Source of the DNA: Parasedimentitalea denitrificans
GTDB taxonomy: Bacteria > Pseudomonadota > Alphaproteobacteria > Rhodobacterales > Rhodobacteraceae
Length of the DNA stretch: 64,000 nucleotides
NCBI RefSeq assembly: GCF_011813015.1
Contig: NZ_QHLQ01000001.1
Coordinates: forward strand, 1-64,000
Direction: 5' to 3'
In this document: positions 35,964 to 45,243 of the stretch, in pieces
Layout of the letters: each line of letters begins with the position of its first letter
Position numbering within the stretch: position 1 is the stretch's first letter
Made by a program: the position numbers and the translations under genes
Notes under the pieces: model-generated
The model's input: only the letters and a program-made list of their open reading frames with translations
The model's database searches: none
What the model was told of the DNA's origin: nothing

Positions 35964-37714
35964 GCAGCGTCTTCCTCAGTCCAGTATTCCAGTTCTACTG
36001 TAAACATAGCTCCGCGTTCCGCATTGGTTCCACGAATATTACCACCAAAGCTCTGCACCAATCCGTATGAGATTGACAGCCCCAGCCCCATTCCTTCGGA
36101 ACTCCCCACCGCCTTGGTTGAATAAAATGGCTCAAACACTTTTTCAGGCTCTTTTATGCCCGGCCCAATGTCACTCACCGTCACCGTCAACTGCTCGCCA
36201 TCGTTAATTTCCACTCGAACATGGCGATCCTCCTGGTCCAGCATGGCATCGGCTGCATTATTGATCAGGTTGACAAAAACCTGCGCTAACCGCACCTCTC
36301 CACCCCAAGCATAAACCGGATCCTTATGCTCAACGGGGTCCCACTCCAAAGTGACCTGATCCGCCTTCAACCGTGCCTCAGTCAATTCCGTCGCTGTATT
36401 GATCACCTGTACCAAATCTACCCGGCTAATCGGTTCACTCTCATTGCGAGCAAAGGCACGCAGATTCTTGATAATCCGCGCCATGCGGGTTGCCATATTA
36501 GAAATTCGGCCAAGGTTCTCTCCAGCCCGCTCGGCTTTATCCTTGCTCAGAAAAGCACTGCCATTGTCGGCATATTGCTGAATGGCCATCAACGGCTGGT
36601 TCAGCTCGTGACTAATCCCCGCAGACATTTGCCCCAGCGCTGACAGTTTCCCCGCCTGCACCAGTTCTTGCTGCGCCAACTTCAGCGCTGCCTCAGCCTC
36701 TTGACGCTCCTTAACCTCACGACGCAACTGCACATTGGTCGCCGACAGTGCCCGGGTCCGTTTTACCACCCGGCTTTCTAGCACTGCGTTGGCCAGCGCC
36801 AGTGTCCGCCGACGTTCTGTCGCCAGAAACAAAAGTGCGCCAAACGCCAGAAAAATTGCAGCCAGCGCCGCCGCCTGCAGTGTCGCAATGCGGCGCGCCG
36901 GAGTGGTATCAAGCAGGATCTCTCCAACCATATCGATCACGGGCAATTCAACCGCTTGATGCAAGGCCTGCTTGGGCAGGTATCTGCCCCAGCCCAACTG
37001 CCAGATCTCATGCCCCCCAACCTGGTACGCCGAAAACTCAACCGCTTCACCACTCTTGGGCCGCAAGCCCGGCTCATTTGGCCGTCGCAACCAGAACAAC
37101 AACTCAGACCTGTTTGAGATAAACACCTCTCCGCTACGCCCAGTAAAGAACACTGCCGGAAGCGAACCACGCCATGTCTGCTCTACATCCTCGACATCTG
37201 CGACAACAACCAACGCCCCTCGCACCAATCCATCTGCACCAAAATCCGGAGCGGCATAGAAAAAAGCCCTACGGTTCTGAGGCTGCAAAACCTCATGCCC
37301 CTTGCCCAAGGCCCCATAGGTCGCACGGGCGAAATACTCGGCCTCCGAAACATTCGGCCCAGTAATCCCCCTAGCGGCAACCAAAACCCGGCCCGTCGCG
37401 TCTGCATAAAACACATCCAAGGCCGCAGTGTGATCTGCCACCTCACGCAGCAGTTTTGTAGCAAGGCGACGATCCTCCTCGCCTTCCAGCTGCCCAAGCA
37501 CCGGATGCCGCGCCATTAACACCGCCAGCTCCTGGTAGACCTGCAACTGGGTACTGACCCGATCCGAGGCCAATTCCAGATCGGCCTCGCCCTGCCGCGC
37601 TAATGCATCCAGCGCCTGACGATAGCCATAGGACCACACCACCGTCGTCACAGTCGCCAAGGCCAGACCAAAGCCCAGCACGATCCAACCTCGATGTCTC
37701 AATAGTTTTCTCAT
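35960..37714 (-). CDS. dctB: C4-dicarboxylate sensor histidine kinase DctB
   Basis: A 584-residue membrane kinase. Two helices (near residues 10-30 and 280-305) enclose a periplasmic double-PAS sensor domain of about 250 residues with the dicarboxylate-type signature RAFFYAAPDFGADG. A coiled linker leads to the H-box (GISHELNQPLMAI, near 375), and the N, G1 and G2 boxes follow (NLINNAADA, VSDIGPGI, GMGLGLSISYGLV). It should phosphorylate the DctD-like protein when C4-dicarboxylates are present. The start at 37714 is chosen because the upstream extension has no signal or membrane character. Confidence 0.93.
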   Translation of the reverse strand: MRKLLRHRGWIVLGFGLALATVTTVVWSYGYRQALDALARQGEADLELASDRVSTQLQVYQELAVLMARHPVLGQLEGEEDRRLATKLLREVADHTAALDVFYADATGRVLVAARGITGPNVSEAEYFARATYGALGKGHEVLQPQNRRAFFYAAPDFGADGLVRGALVVVADVEDVEQTWRGSLPAVFFTGRSGEVFISNRSELLFWLRRPNEPGLRPKSGEAVEFSAYQVGGHEIWQLGWGRYLPKQALHQAVELPVIDMVGEILLDTTPARRIATLQAAALAAIFLAFGALLFLATERRRTLALANAVLESRVVKRTRALSATNVQLRREVKERQEAEAALKLAQQELVQAGKLSALGQMSAGISHELNQPLMAIQQYADNGSAFLSKDKAERAGENLGRISNMATRMARIIKNLRAFARNESEPISRVDLVQVINTATELTEARLKADQVTLEWDPVEHKDPVYAWGGEVRLAQVFVNLINNAADAMLDQEDRHVRVEINDGEQLTVTVSDIGPGIKEPEKVFEPFYSTKAVGSSEGMGLGLSISYGLVQSFGGNIRGTNAERGAMFTVELEYWTEEDAA

Positions 37715-37773
37715 TTCAGCACAGTAGCAAAGCCCCCCTTGCATTGACCAGTCGGGTTCGTAACTGTGGCCGC

Positions 37774-38955
37774 ATGATAAGTGTGACCCAATCCCCGACC
37801 GAACCCGATTTTGTGCAAAATCCGTACCCGTTCTATGCAACGGCACGGGCCAGCAGCCCGCTGCAGTTCTGGAGCGAGTACAACATGCCCGCCGCCTTTA
37901 GCTACGACGCTGTCCAGGCCCTGCTAAAGGACCGCCGCTTTGGTCGCGAAATCCCAGCTGAAATGGCCACTGACGGCCCTGCCCACCTCACACCGTTCCT
38001 GATGACCGAGGCGCATTCACTGCTGGATGCCGAACCGCCACGCCACACCCGGTTGCGCAGACTGGTGTTGCGGGCCTTCACCTCGCGCGCCATCACTGCA
38101 CTTAGCGACGATATCGAGAACCTCTGTCACCAGCTGATTGACACATTCCCGGACACGCCGTTCGATTTGCTAGATACCTACTGTACGCAAGTCCCAGTGA
38201 TCGTAATCTGCCGCCTACTGGGTGTCCCCGAAGACATGGCCCCGCAGTTGCTAAAATGGTCCCACGACATCGTCGCGATGTATCAGGCCAGCCGCACAAT
38301 CGAGACCGAGCATCGCGCCGCCGCCGCCTCTGCTGAGTTCATCGATTTCCTGCACTCTTACATCGACCAACGACGCAACGATCCCCGCGATGACCTGATC
38401 ACCCGACTGATCACCGCCGAGGAAGAGGGCGAAAGTCTCAGCACAGATGAGCTGATCGCCACCTGCATCCTACTGCTTAACGCTGGTCACGAAGCCACGG
38501 TTCATAGCATCGGCAACGGAGTGAAATGCCTGCTGGAACAGGGCCTGGACCCCGAATGGCTAAAACCGGAAGGAATCGATCGCACGGTCGAAGAAATCCT
38601 TCGCTACGACCCGCCGCTGCACATGTTCACTCGCTACGCCTATGAAGAGATCGAGATGTTTGGCCACACTTTCCAGCGTGGCGATCAGGTAGCCCTGCTG
38701 CTTGGCTCCGCCAACCGCGACCCACTAGGGTTTGCAGATGCCGAAACGTTTGACCCAACCCGCGAAATTAAGACCAACACGGCCTTTGGTGGCGGGCTGC
38801 ATTTCTGCGTCGGAGCACCATTGGCCCGTCTGGAAATGAAATTCGCGCTGCCGATCCTGTTTGACCGCTGCCCAAACCTCGCACTGGCCGAACCACCCCA
38901 GTTCAGCAACACCTACCATTTCCACGGCCTAACCAAACTGATGGTCACAACTTGA
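37774..38955 (+). CDS. cytochrome P450
   Basis: A 393-residue soluble bacterial P450 mono-oxygenase. The heme-cysteine motif is FGGGLHFCVGAPLAR (near residue 340), the oxygen-activation helix has LLNAGHEATV (near 235) where the usual acid-Thr pair is Glu-Ala-Thr, and EILRYDPP holds the ExxR motif. It is like CYP families that hydroxylate small substrates. No ferredoxin or ferredoxin reductase is adjacent; fpr at 43.9 kb could supply electrons. Divergent from dctB, 59 bases apart. Substrate unknown. Confidence 0.92.
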   Translation: MISVTQSPTEPDFVQNPYPFYATARASSPLQFWSEYNMPAAFSYDAVQALLKDRRFGREIPAEMATDGPAHLTPFLMTEAHSLLDAEPPRHTRLRRLVLRAFTSRAITALSDDIENLCHQLIDTFPDTPFDLLDTYCTQVPVIVICRLLGVPEDMAPQLLKWSHDIVAMYQASRTIETEHRAAAASAEFIDFLHSYIDQRRNDPRDDLITRLITAEEEGESLSTDELIATCILLLNAGHEATVHSIGNGVKCLLEQGLDPEWLKPEGIDRTVEEILRYDPPLHMFTRYAYEEIEMFGHTFQRGDQVALLLGSANRDPLGFADAETFDPTREIKTNTAFGGGLHFCVGAPLARLEMKFALPILFDRCPNLALAEPPQFSNTYHFHGLTKLMVTT

Positions 38956-38960
38956 GTCTT

Positions 38961-39041
38961 GTCGTGTTGAGTCCTGTCTGGGTCAAGGATGGCCACAGGC
39001 CACTGCGCCCTAGCGCGGCCCGTCCTTGACGCGGGCACGAC
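38961..39041. repeat. nested inverted repeat
   Basis: Outer arms GTCGTG / CACGAC (38961, 39036) enclose inner arms GTCAAGGA / TCCTTGAC (38982, 39023), with further pairing of GGCC inside. It lies directly after the P450 gene and may be an mRNA end structure or a mobile palindromic repeat. Confidence 0.5.
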
Positions 39042-39059
39042 TCAGCAAAAGCTCGACAT

Positions 39060-39091
39060 GGCGATTAAGGGCAAATCTGCCCTTAATCGCC
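39060..39091. terminator. perfect 14-pair hairpin between P450 and Lrp genes
   Basis: GGCGATTAAGGGCA and TGCCCTTAATCGCC pair without mismatch around AATC, between convergent genes. There is no T-run; it may be a bidirectional, Rho-assisted terminator. Confidence 0.6.
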
Positions 39092-39198
39092 TCTCAGCAA
39101 AACCTCCTCGCATGCCAACTAAGACATGCCGACCAACAGCACGTCACCTCTCCACCTGCTGAATAAAAGTGCGCGGAAGCGCTCAATTTGGTTCCGCC

Positions 39199-39666
39199 TC
39201 AGCTTTCCAATGGCAACATCGTCGTGGACTTGATCTCTTCCATCGACAACAGCGCGGTGACGTTATGCACCCGCACCTCAGAAATCAGCGCCTGATAAAA
39301 CGTGTCATAGGCCCGCGCGTTCTGCACCCGTACCTTCAGGATATAGTCGATATCTCCCGCCAATCGATGCGCTTCCTGCACTTCTGGGCGATCCCGTAAG
39401 GCTTTCAAGAATTTCGCCTGCCAGTCCGCCTCATGCGCGGATGTTCGGATCAGCACAAAGAAACACGCCTCAAACCCCAGCGCTTCAGCATCCAGCACCA
39501 CTGTCTGCTGTCCAATCACCCCTGCTTCGCGCAATTTCCGAATGCGATTCCACACGGGCGTCTTAGAACTCCCCACATTTCGGGCAATTTCATCCAGAGA
39601 TTGACTGGCATCGCGCTGCAGCTCTGCCAGAATTTTCCGATCCGTGGCATCAATTCGTACCGACAT
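39199..39666 (-). CDS. Lrp/AsnC-family regulator next to the cys cluster
   Basis: A 155-residue Lrp-type regulator with an N-terminal helix-turn-helix (SLDEIARNVGSSKTPVWNRI, near 20-40) and the RAM ligand domain (FFVLIRTSAH, then VQEAHRLAGDIDYILKV). The start at 39666 follows GAGGGAAG. It is divergent from cobA and the sulfite-reduction genes, so it probably senses a sulfur amino acid or precursor and controls that operon. This is inferred from position. Confidence 0.9.
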   Translation of the reverse strand: MSVRIDATDRKILAELQRDASQSLDEIARNVGSSKTPVWNRIRKLREAGVIGQQTVVLDAEALGFEACFFVLIRTSAHEADWQAKFLKALRDRPEVQEAHRLAGDIDYILKVRVQNARAYDTFYQALISEVRVHNVTALLSMEEIKSTTMLPLES

Positions 39667-39811
39667 TTTCACTTCCCTCGTGTTTGGCAACTTTTCTACC
39701 ACTTAGCCGCGCAGATTGGAATGCCCGTTCTTATTCACGTCAGCATATAGCAAAGAAGTGGGATTATTTCCTATATCTAAGATCAATCGAGACGCAACCC
39801 ACGAGGCCGCA

Positions 39812-40618
39812 ATGCTGAACAACATGCCCAGAACTTCCGATGCCTCACGCGGCACCGTCTGCATGCAGCCGGGCCAAGTGACCTTTGCGGGCTCCGGCCC
39901 CGGCGATCCAGATCTGTTGACAGTCAAAGCACTCAAAGCTCTACAACAGGCTGATGTAATTTTGCATGACCGGCTCGTCAGCGACGAAATCCTGCAATTG
40001 GCCGGGCCTTCGGCAGCACTACAGGACGTTGGCAAAGAGGGCTTCGGCCCACAGGTCACGCAGCAAGAGATCTGTGGGCGTATGGTTGCACTGGCAAAAT
40101 CCGGTCTTCGGGTGCTGCGCCTCAAGGCTGGCGATCCGGCCATCTTTGCACGCCTCGACGAGGAACTGACTGCCTGCGATCTGGCTGGCATCGGCTACAA
40201 CGTCATCCCTGGCATCACTTCGGCCTCAGCTGCCGTGGCTAACATTGGCCAAAGCCTGACCCAACGGGGCCGCAATGCCTCGGTTCGCTTTCTGACCGGT
40301 CACGACATGAAAGGCTTTGCCGACCACGACTGGGCCACACTGGCCCGCGCCGGTGAAGTTGCTGCGATCTACATGGGCAAGAAATCCGCCCGCTTCATCC
40401 AGGGCCGCCTGATCATGCACGGTGCGGAGCGCAACACGCCCGTGACAATCGTTGAAAACGCCTCACGCCCCAACCAGCGCATTCTGGAAACAACCCTGGA
40501 CAAATTGCCCGACGATCTGGCCGACGCCGGATTTGACAGTCCTGCCCTCACTCTCTTTGGCCTGGCGCCCCGCGCCAGCCTTGCCGCCCTTACCGATCTC
40601 AAGCTGGAGCAAGCATAA
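39812..40618 (+). CDS. cobA: uroporphyrinogen-III C-methyltransferase
   Basis: Makes precorrin-2, the precursor of siroheme needed by the sulfite reductase two genes on. The 268-residue SAM-dependent enzyme has the motifs FAGSGPGDPDLLTVKA, VLRLKAGDPAIF and VIPGITSASAA. It is the single-domain SUMT type without the CysG dehydrogenase/chelatase part, so another protein must finish siroheme. The start at 39812 is behind a GAGG; a longer frame to 39716 begins with TTG and lacks support. Its stop overlaps the next start (TAATG). Confidence 0.93.
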   Translation: MLNNMPRTSDASRGTVCMQPGQVTFAGSGPGDPDLLTVKALKALQQADVILHDRLVSDEILQLAGPSAALQDVGKEGFGPQVTQQEICGRMVALAKSGLRVLRLKAGDPAIFARLDEELTACDLAGIGYNVIPGITSASAAVANIGQSLTQRGRNASVRFLTGHDMKGFADHDWATLARAGEVAAIYMGKKSARFIQGRLIMHGAERNTPVTIVENASRPNQRILETTLDKLPDDLADAGFDSPALTLFGLAPRASLAALTDLKLEQA

Positions 40619-40926
40619 TGGCCCGAGCCTTTACCCCTAAAGTGATCACCGCCAACCACCTAATCGAAGGCGACGTGATCTATCTCACTGCCACTGACAC
40701 CTGGAGCCGCGATCTGGCCGAGGCCGAACTGATCACAGACGAGGCCCACGCTCAGCTGCGCCTACTCGACGCACAAAGCCAAGCCGCCACTGTTGTCGGC
40801 GCCTATCTGGCCGACGCCGTGTCTGGCGACGCTGGCCCCGAACCCACCCATTTCCGCGAGGAGTTCCGCCGCACCGGGCCTTCGAACTACGCCCACGGCA
40901 AGCAGGAGGCCCTGGCCCATGTATAA
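40618..40926 (+). CDS. DUF2849 domain protein
   Basis: A 102-residue protein of family DUF2849, which in alphaproteobacteria is almost always next to cysI. Features are the N-terminal KVITANHLIEGDVIYLT and a C-terminal GPSNYAHGKQEA. No catalytic motif is visible. The start overlaps the cobA stop and its end overlaps the cysI start by eight bases, so it is tightly coupled and probably helps sulfite reductase assembly or electron transfer. Confidence 0.9.
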   Translation: MARAFTPKVITANHLIEGDVIYLTATDTWSRDLAEAELITDEAHAQLRLLDAQSQAATVVGAYLADAVSGDAGPEPTHFREEFRRTGPSNYAHGKQEALAHV

Positions 40927-42586
40927 GTACAACGAATTCGACGCCGCTTTTCTGGCCGAGCGCAACGCCCAGTTCCGCGCCCAGGTCGAGCGCCGCATTG
41001 ACGGCTCACTTACCGAGGACGAGTTCAAACCCCTGCGCCTGATGAATGGTCTGTACCTGCAGTTGCACGCCTACATGCTGCGCGTTGCCATCCCCTATGG
41101 CACGCTGAATTCCGCCCAGATGAACCAATTGGCGCTGCTAGCCGAGAAATGGGACAAGGGCTATGGCCACTTCACCACCCGCCAGAACATCCAGTTCAAC
41201 TGGCCCAAGCTAAGCGACGTGCCAGATATGCTCGATGCCCTGGCCGAGGTTGGCATGCACGCTATTCAGACTTCCGGCAACACCATCCGCAACGTAACGG
41301 CTGATCACTTCGCCGGTGCTGCTGCGGATGAAATTGAAGACCCACGCCCTGTGGCCGAACTGATCCGCCAGTGGTCCACCGACCACCCTGAATTTCAGTT
41401 CATGGGCCGCAAATTCAAGATCGCCGTTGGCGGTGGTGCCAAAGATCGTGCTGTGCTCAAAGCCCACGACCTAGCAGTTCGCGTTGTTCAAAATGATGCT
41501 GGCGAAATCGGCTACCAGATCCTGATCGGTGGCGGCTTGGGCCGCACCCCGATGATAGGCAAAGTGATCAACGACTTCCTGCCCCGTGCCGACCTACTGC
41601 CTTACCTCGAAGCCGTAGTTTCCGTTTGGAACCAAATTGGCCGTCGCGACAACAAGTATAAGGCCCGCATCAAGATCACCCTGCACGAGCACGGTATGGA
41701 TGATATCCGCGCCCGCGTCGACGCTCGTTTCGCACTGATCAAGCCAACCTTCCAAGGCGCTGACCAAGAACTATTTTCTGAAATCGAGGCTTATTTCGCA
41801 GCCCCTGACTTCCGCACCGACTCAACTGCCGTGTTCAGCACTGCATACAAAACTGATCCTGTTTTCCGTTCTTGGGTCGACACCAACCTGGCTGAGCATC
41901 GCCAAGACGACCATGCCATCGTCACCATCTCCATCAAAAAGCACGGCGCCACTCCTGGCGATGCCAGCGCTGAACAAATGCGTGTCATGGCAGATCTAGC
42001 GGCCAAATACGGCTATGACGAATTGCGCATCAGTCACGAGCAGAACGTGATCCTCCCCCATGTCCACAAGTCGGACCTACCCGCGATCCATGCCAAGCTG
42101 AAACAGCACGGTCTAGGCACCGCCAATATCGGATTGATCTCGGACATCATCGCCTGCCCTGGCATGGACTACTGCGCGCTGGCCACCGCCCGCTCAATCC
42201 CGGTTGCCGAGCAGCTGGCCACCCGCTTCGACGAGCTAAAGCTAGAGCACGACATCGGCCACCTGCAAATCAAGATCTCGGGCTGCATCAACGCCTGTGG
42301 CCACCACCACGTGGGTCACATCGGCATCCTGGGGCTGGATCGCGCTGGCGTAGAAAACTACCAGATCACTCTGGGCGGCGACGCCACTTGGTCAGCGGCA
42401 GTCGGTGAACGCGCTGGCCCCGGCTTTGCCTATGACGAAATTATCCCGGCAGTAGAACGCATCGTTTCGGCCTATCTCGACATCCGCAGCACACCCGATG
42501 AAACCTTCCTGGAAACATATCGCCGGGTTGGCCTCGCCCCCTTCAAGGCCGCACTCTACCCTGAAGCGCAGAAAAAGGTCGCCTGA
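40919..42586 (+). CDS. cysI: assimilatory sulfite (nitrite/sulfite) reductase, hemoprotein
   Basis: Reduces sulfite to sulfide with six electrons. The 555-residue protein has two ferredoxin-like half domains and the siroheme/4Fe-4S cysteines in CPGMDYC and CINACGHHHVGHIG. The N-terminal TTRQNIQFNW segment binds the anion. It lacks a flavoprotein subunit gene nearby (no cysJ), so electrons probably come from ferredoxin through the fpr product. The start at 40919 overlaps DUF2849; the frame can be read from 40793 but this gives an unlikely N-terminus. Confidence 0.95.
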   Translation: MYKYNEFDAAFLAERNAQFRAQVERRIDGSLTEDEFKPLRLMNGLYLQLHAYMLRVAIPYGTLNSAQMNQLALLAEKWDKGYGHFTTRQNIQFNWPKLSDVPDMLDALAEVGMHAIQTSGNTIRNVTADHFAGAAADEIEDPRPVAELIRQWSTDHPEFQFMGRKFKIAVGGGAKDRAVLKAHDLAVRVVQNDAGEIGYQILIGGGLGRTPMIGKVINDFLPRADLLPYLEAVVSVWNQIGRRDNKYKARIKITLHEHGMDDIRARVDARFALIKPTFQGADQELFSEIEAYFAAPDFRTDSTAVFSTAYKTDPVFRSWVDTNLAEHRQDDHAIVTISIKKHGATPGDASAEQMRVMADLAAKYGYDELRISHEQNVILPHVHKSDLPAIHAKLKQHGLGTANIGLISDIIACPGMDYCALATARSIPVAEQLATRFDELKLEHDIGHLQIKISGCINACGHHHVGHIGILGLDRAGVENYQITLGGDATWSAAVGERAGPGFAYDEIIPAVERIVSAYLDIRSTPDETFLETYRRVGLAPFKAALYPEAQKKVA

Positions 42587-42590
42587 TCCC

Positions 42591-43370
42591 ATGCTTCATC
42601 TGGCTAAAAATATCCCGGGGGCCCGGGGGCCGGCCCCCGGCGAACGCGAACTCGCCGAAAAGGTCGACGCGCTGAATGCACGCTACCGCCACCACTCGGC
42701 AACTGCGGTAATGCAGGGGGCGCTCGAGGATGCCGGCCATATCGCGCTGGTTTCCAGCTTTGGTGCTGAATCCGTAGTGCTCTTGCATATGGCAGCGGTG
42801 ATTGATCCGATGACCCCGGTCGTCTTTGTCGACACCGAGCTCCTGTTCACCGAAACCCTCGTCTACCAGACCGAGGTGACCGAGCGTTTGGGGCTGCGCA
42901 ATCTCAGTATCATTCGCGCCGACGACATCGCCGAAAAAGATCCCTACGGCGCTATGCGCTTTACCAGTACCGATGCCTGCTGCGCCCTGCGTAAAACTGC
43001 GCCATTGCAAAAAGCGCTCATCGGCTACGACGGCTGGATCACCGGCCGCAAACGGTTCCAGGCAGGCAGCCGCGCCGCGATGGACTTTTTTGAGATCGAG
43101 GAAACCACTAACGGCCTCACAGGCCGCATCAAGATCAACCCTCTGGCCCACTGGGCGCCTGAAGATGTGCGCACCTATATGGATGAGAATAACCTTCCCC
43201 GTCACCCACTAGTGGCCAAAGGTTACCCTTCGATCGGCTGTGCCCCTTGCACTTCGCCGGTGAAAGACGGCGAAGATCCCCGCGCCGGACGCTGGCGTGA
43301 CCAAACCAAAGAAGAATGCGGCATCCACGTGGTGGATGGGCAATTTATTCGCACAGGAGCAGATTCATGA
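42591..43370 (+). CDS. cysH: adenylyl-sulfate (APS) reductase
   Basis: Reduces APS to sulfite. The 259-residue protein has the PP-loop region SSFGAESVVLLHM and the two cysteine pairs CCALRKTAPL and GCAPCTSPV that hold a 4Fe-4S cluster and mark the APS-using type; the reactive cysteine is in EECGIHV. Its first 17 or so residues (MLHLAKNIPGARGPAPG) are encoded by a copy of the CTTCATCTGG repeat, in place of the usual short N-terminus. No other start codon lies before the conserved AEKVDALNARYRHH, so the repeat supplies the ATG at 42591. Confidence 0.93.
   Translation: MLHLAKNIPGARGPAPGERELAEKVDALNARYRHHSATAVMQGALEDAGHIALVSSFGAESVVLLHMAAVIDPMTPVVFVDTELLFTETLVYQTEVTERLGLRNLSIIRADDIAEKDPYGAMRFTSTDACCALRKTAPLQKALIGYDGWITGRKRFQAGSRAAMDFFEIEETTNGLTGRIKINPLAHWAPEDVRTYMDENNLPRHPLVAKGYPSIGCAPCTSPVKDGEDPRAGRWRDQTKEECGIHVVDGQFIRTGADS
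42594..42641 (+). repeat. GC-hairpin intergenic repeat, copy A
   Basis: Begins CTTCATCTGG, then an AT-rich spacer and a GGGGG / CCCCC palindrome. The first 28 bases are identical to copy B (48096). It overlaps the start of cysH. Confidence 0.8.
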
Positions 43371-43774
43371 CTGTGATCGTAACTGACACGGGCTTTGGCC
43401 CGGACACTTGGACCGCTGGCTATGAGGGCAACACTGCGCTCGACCTGCCGTCCGACACCAATCCAGTAGAACTGGTGGAACAGCTGGACGCTGATGTGCA
43501 GATGATCCGCATCAACTTCCCCAGCTTTGCTGACGGTCGCGGCTTTACCATCGCCCGCCAGTTGCGCCTATCCGGCTACACCGGCCATATCCGCGCCTAT
43601 GGCCATGTGATCGCTGACCAATACGCTATGGCGCGTCGCTCGGGTTTTGACGATGTCGAGATCAGCGAAGACCTGGCTGCTCGTCAGCCCGAGACCCAAT
43701 GGCTGGCGCGCGCCAACTGGCAGCAGCACAACTATCAATCCCGTATGCGCGGCGGCTCTCCCGCTGCCGCTTAG
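43367..43774 (+). CDS. DUF934 domain protein (sulfite reductase-associated)
   Basis: A 135-residue protein of family DUF934, found in operons with cysI and cysH. The conserved core is INFPSFADGRGFTIARQLR followed by GHVIADQYAMARRSGFDDVEI. It is thought to be an oxidoreductase or assembly partner of sulfite reductase, but this has not been shown to my knowledge. Its start overlaps the cysH stop (ATGA), behind CAGGAGC, and it ends the operon. Confidence 0.92.
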   Translation: MTVIVTDTGFGPDTWTAGYEGNTALDLPSDTNPVELVEQLDADVQMIRINFPSFADGRGFTIARQLRLSGYTGHIRAYGHVIADQYAMARRSGFDDVEISEDLAARQPETQWLARANWQQHNYQSRMRGGSPAAA

Positions 43775-43913
43775 GATATCATTTGCATGCTAATGATTGT
43801 GTTTTCGGCACATCACATCCTTCTTGTGCCGAAAACTTGCAAAACAAATCCTTTCCCTGACCCATATCAATGATTAATCAGAGGTGTCGGCTAAACAGTC
43901 GGCAGTGTAACCG

Positions 43914-44777
43914 ATGAACGAGATAACCCCAGTGACCGATGCCGCCACCAATGCCGAGCCTGTAAAAGCCGTTCCGACCCTTCCTGACGCCCAAACCGTC
44001 ACCGCGGTTAAGCACTGGACAGACAAGCTGTTTTCCTTCCGCGTGACCCGCCCTTCCACCATGCGTTTCCGCTCGGGTGAGTTTGTGATGATCGGCCTGA
44101 TGGGCGATGTGAACCCAAAGACCGGAAAGCAAAAACCACTGCTGCGCGCCTATTCCATCGCCTCTCCCTCTTGGGATGACGAGCTGGAGTTCTACTCGAT
44201 CAAGGTTCAGGACGGCCCGCTGACATCAAAATTGCAGCACATTCAGGTCGGCGATGAAATCATCCTGCGCCCCAAACCCGTCGGCACCTTGGTGCACGAT
44301 GCCCTGATCCCCGGAAAACGGATCTGGTTCTTTGCCACTGGCACCGGCTTTGCACCTTTTGCCTCGCTACTGCGCGACCCGCAAACCTACGAAGACTACG
44401 ACGAAGTGATCATCACTCACACCTGCCGCACCGCAGGCGAGTTGACTTATGGTGCCGAGCTGATCGAGAACCTTAAGCAGGACGAGATGATGATCGAACT
44501 GCTGGGGCAGGAAAACCTGGACAAGATCCGCTATTACCCAACCACCACCCGCGAAGAGAGCCCCAAGATGGGCCGCATCACCGACCTGATGCGCTCGGGC
44601 GAGGCGTTCACTGATCTTGGTGTTGATCCAATCAACCCGGACAGCGACCGCGCCATGGTTTGCGGTAACCTGGCCTTCAACCTTGAAATCAAGGACTTGC
44701 TCGAAGGCTACGGCTTGGAAGAAGGCGCAAACTCCAAGCCTGCTCAATACGTGGTGGAAAAAGCCTTCCTCGACTAA
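43914..44777 (+). CDS. fpr: ferredoxin--NADP reductase
   Basis: Moves electrons between NADPH and ferredoxin. The 287-residue protein has the FAD motif RAYSIASPSWDDELEFYSI (near residue 80) and the NADP region FFATGTGFAPFASLLRDP, with the MVCGNLAFN segment near the end. About 30 residues precede the FAD domain, somewhat long for the family. It is 139 bases after the cys operon and likely powers the sulfite reductase, which has no flavoprotein subunit here. A terminator follows. Confidence 0.95.
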   Translation: MNEITPVTDAATNAEPVKAVPTLPDAQTVTAVKHWTDKLFSFRVTRPSTMRFRSGEFVMIGLMGDVNPKTGKQKPLLRAYSIASPSWDDELEFYSIKVQDGPLTSKLQHIQVGDEIILRPKPVGTLVHDALIPGKRIWFFATGTGFAPFASLLRDPQTYEDYDEVIITHTCRTAGELTYGAELIENLKQDEMMIELLGQENLDKIRYYPTTTREESPKMGRITDLMRSGEAFTDLGVDPINPDSDRAMVCGNLAFNLEIKDLLEGYGLEEGANSKPAQYVVEKAFLD

Positions 44778-44798
44778 AATTGAGACGTAAGAACTGCG

Positions 44799-44833
44799 AA
44801 AGGGCACTCTCCAGACCGGAGGCTGCCCTTTTT
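44799..44833 (+). terminator. terminator of fpr
   Basis: AAAGGGCA and TGCCCTTT pair with an inner CTCC / GGAG stem, and the right arm runs straight into a T-run. It is 21 bases past fpr. Confidence 0.85.
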
Positions 44834-45243
44834 ACACATATACAGGCGCTTTTATCCGCGATAATGAATTTGGCCGCCTACAACTGCGCCCCTAGTCCTA
44901 AGGCAGTCAATACAGTTTTCCCTACTCAATCTAAAAATCGGGTTAGCAATATCCACGGCGAAAACCTCACTCCCCGCTAATAAGCAAAGAGATGGCTTTA
45001 CGTCCCGACCACCTCAAAGGGGGGCGAAATCGGTTTCACCCTTAGTGGCCAAACTTGGCCGACGACCAAAATTCCGTAAAAACCAACAAAAAGCAGCAAT
45101 TCTAACCCGCTTCAGCGCCACATTCTCATATTGATGCCTTGAAAACATCATTCTCCCCGGTCATACGAAGCAAACAGCTTGAATCATGTGCCCGACGGCG
45201 CTATTTTTCAGGTGATTTTCGCAATGACAAAAGGATTACCGTC
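44834..45243. other. infC leader region
   Basis: A 410-base stretch without a supported gene. It must hold the infC promoter and a long leader. A small GGCCAA / TTGGCC stem lies near 45043-45060. The open frame running into infC from 45139 is not a likely N-terminal extension of IF-3. Confidence 0.5.

Noticed and set aside
45139..45243. N-terminal extension of IF-3
   Set aside because: The extra 35 residues have no counterpart in the family; the ribosome site and alignment point to ATA at 45244.
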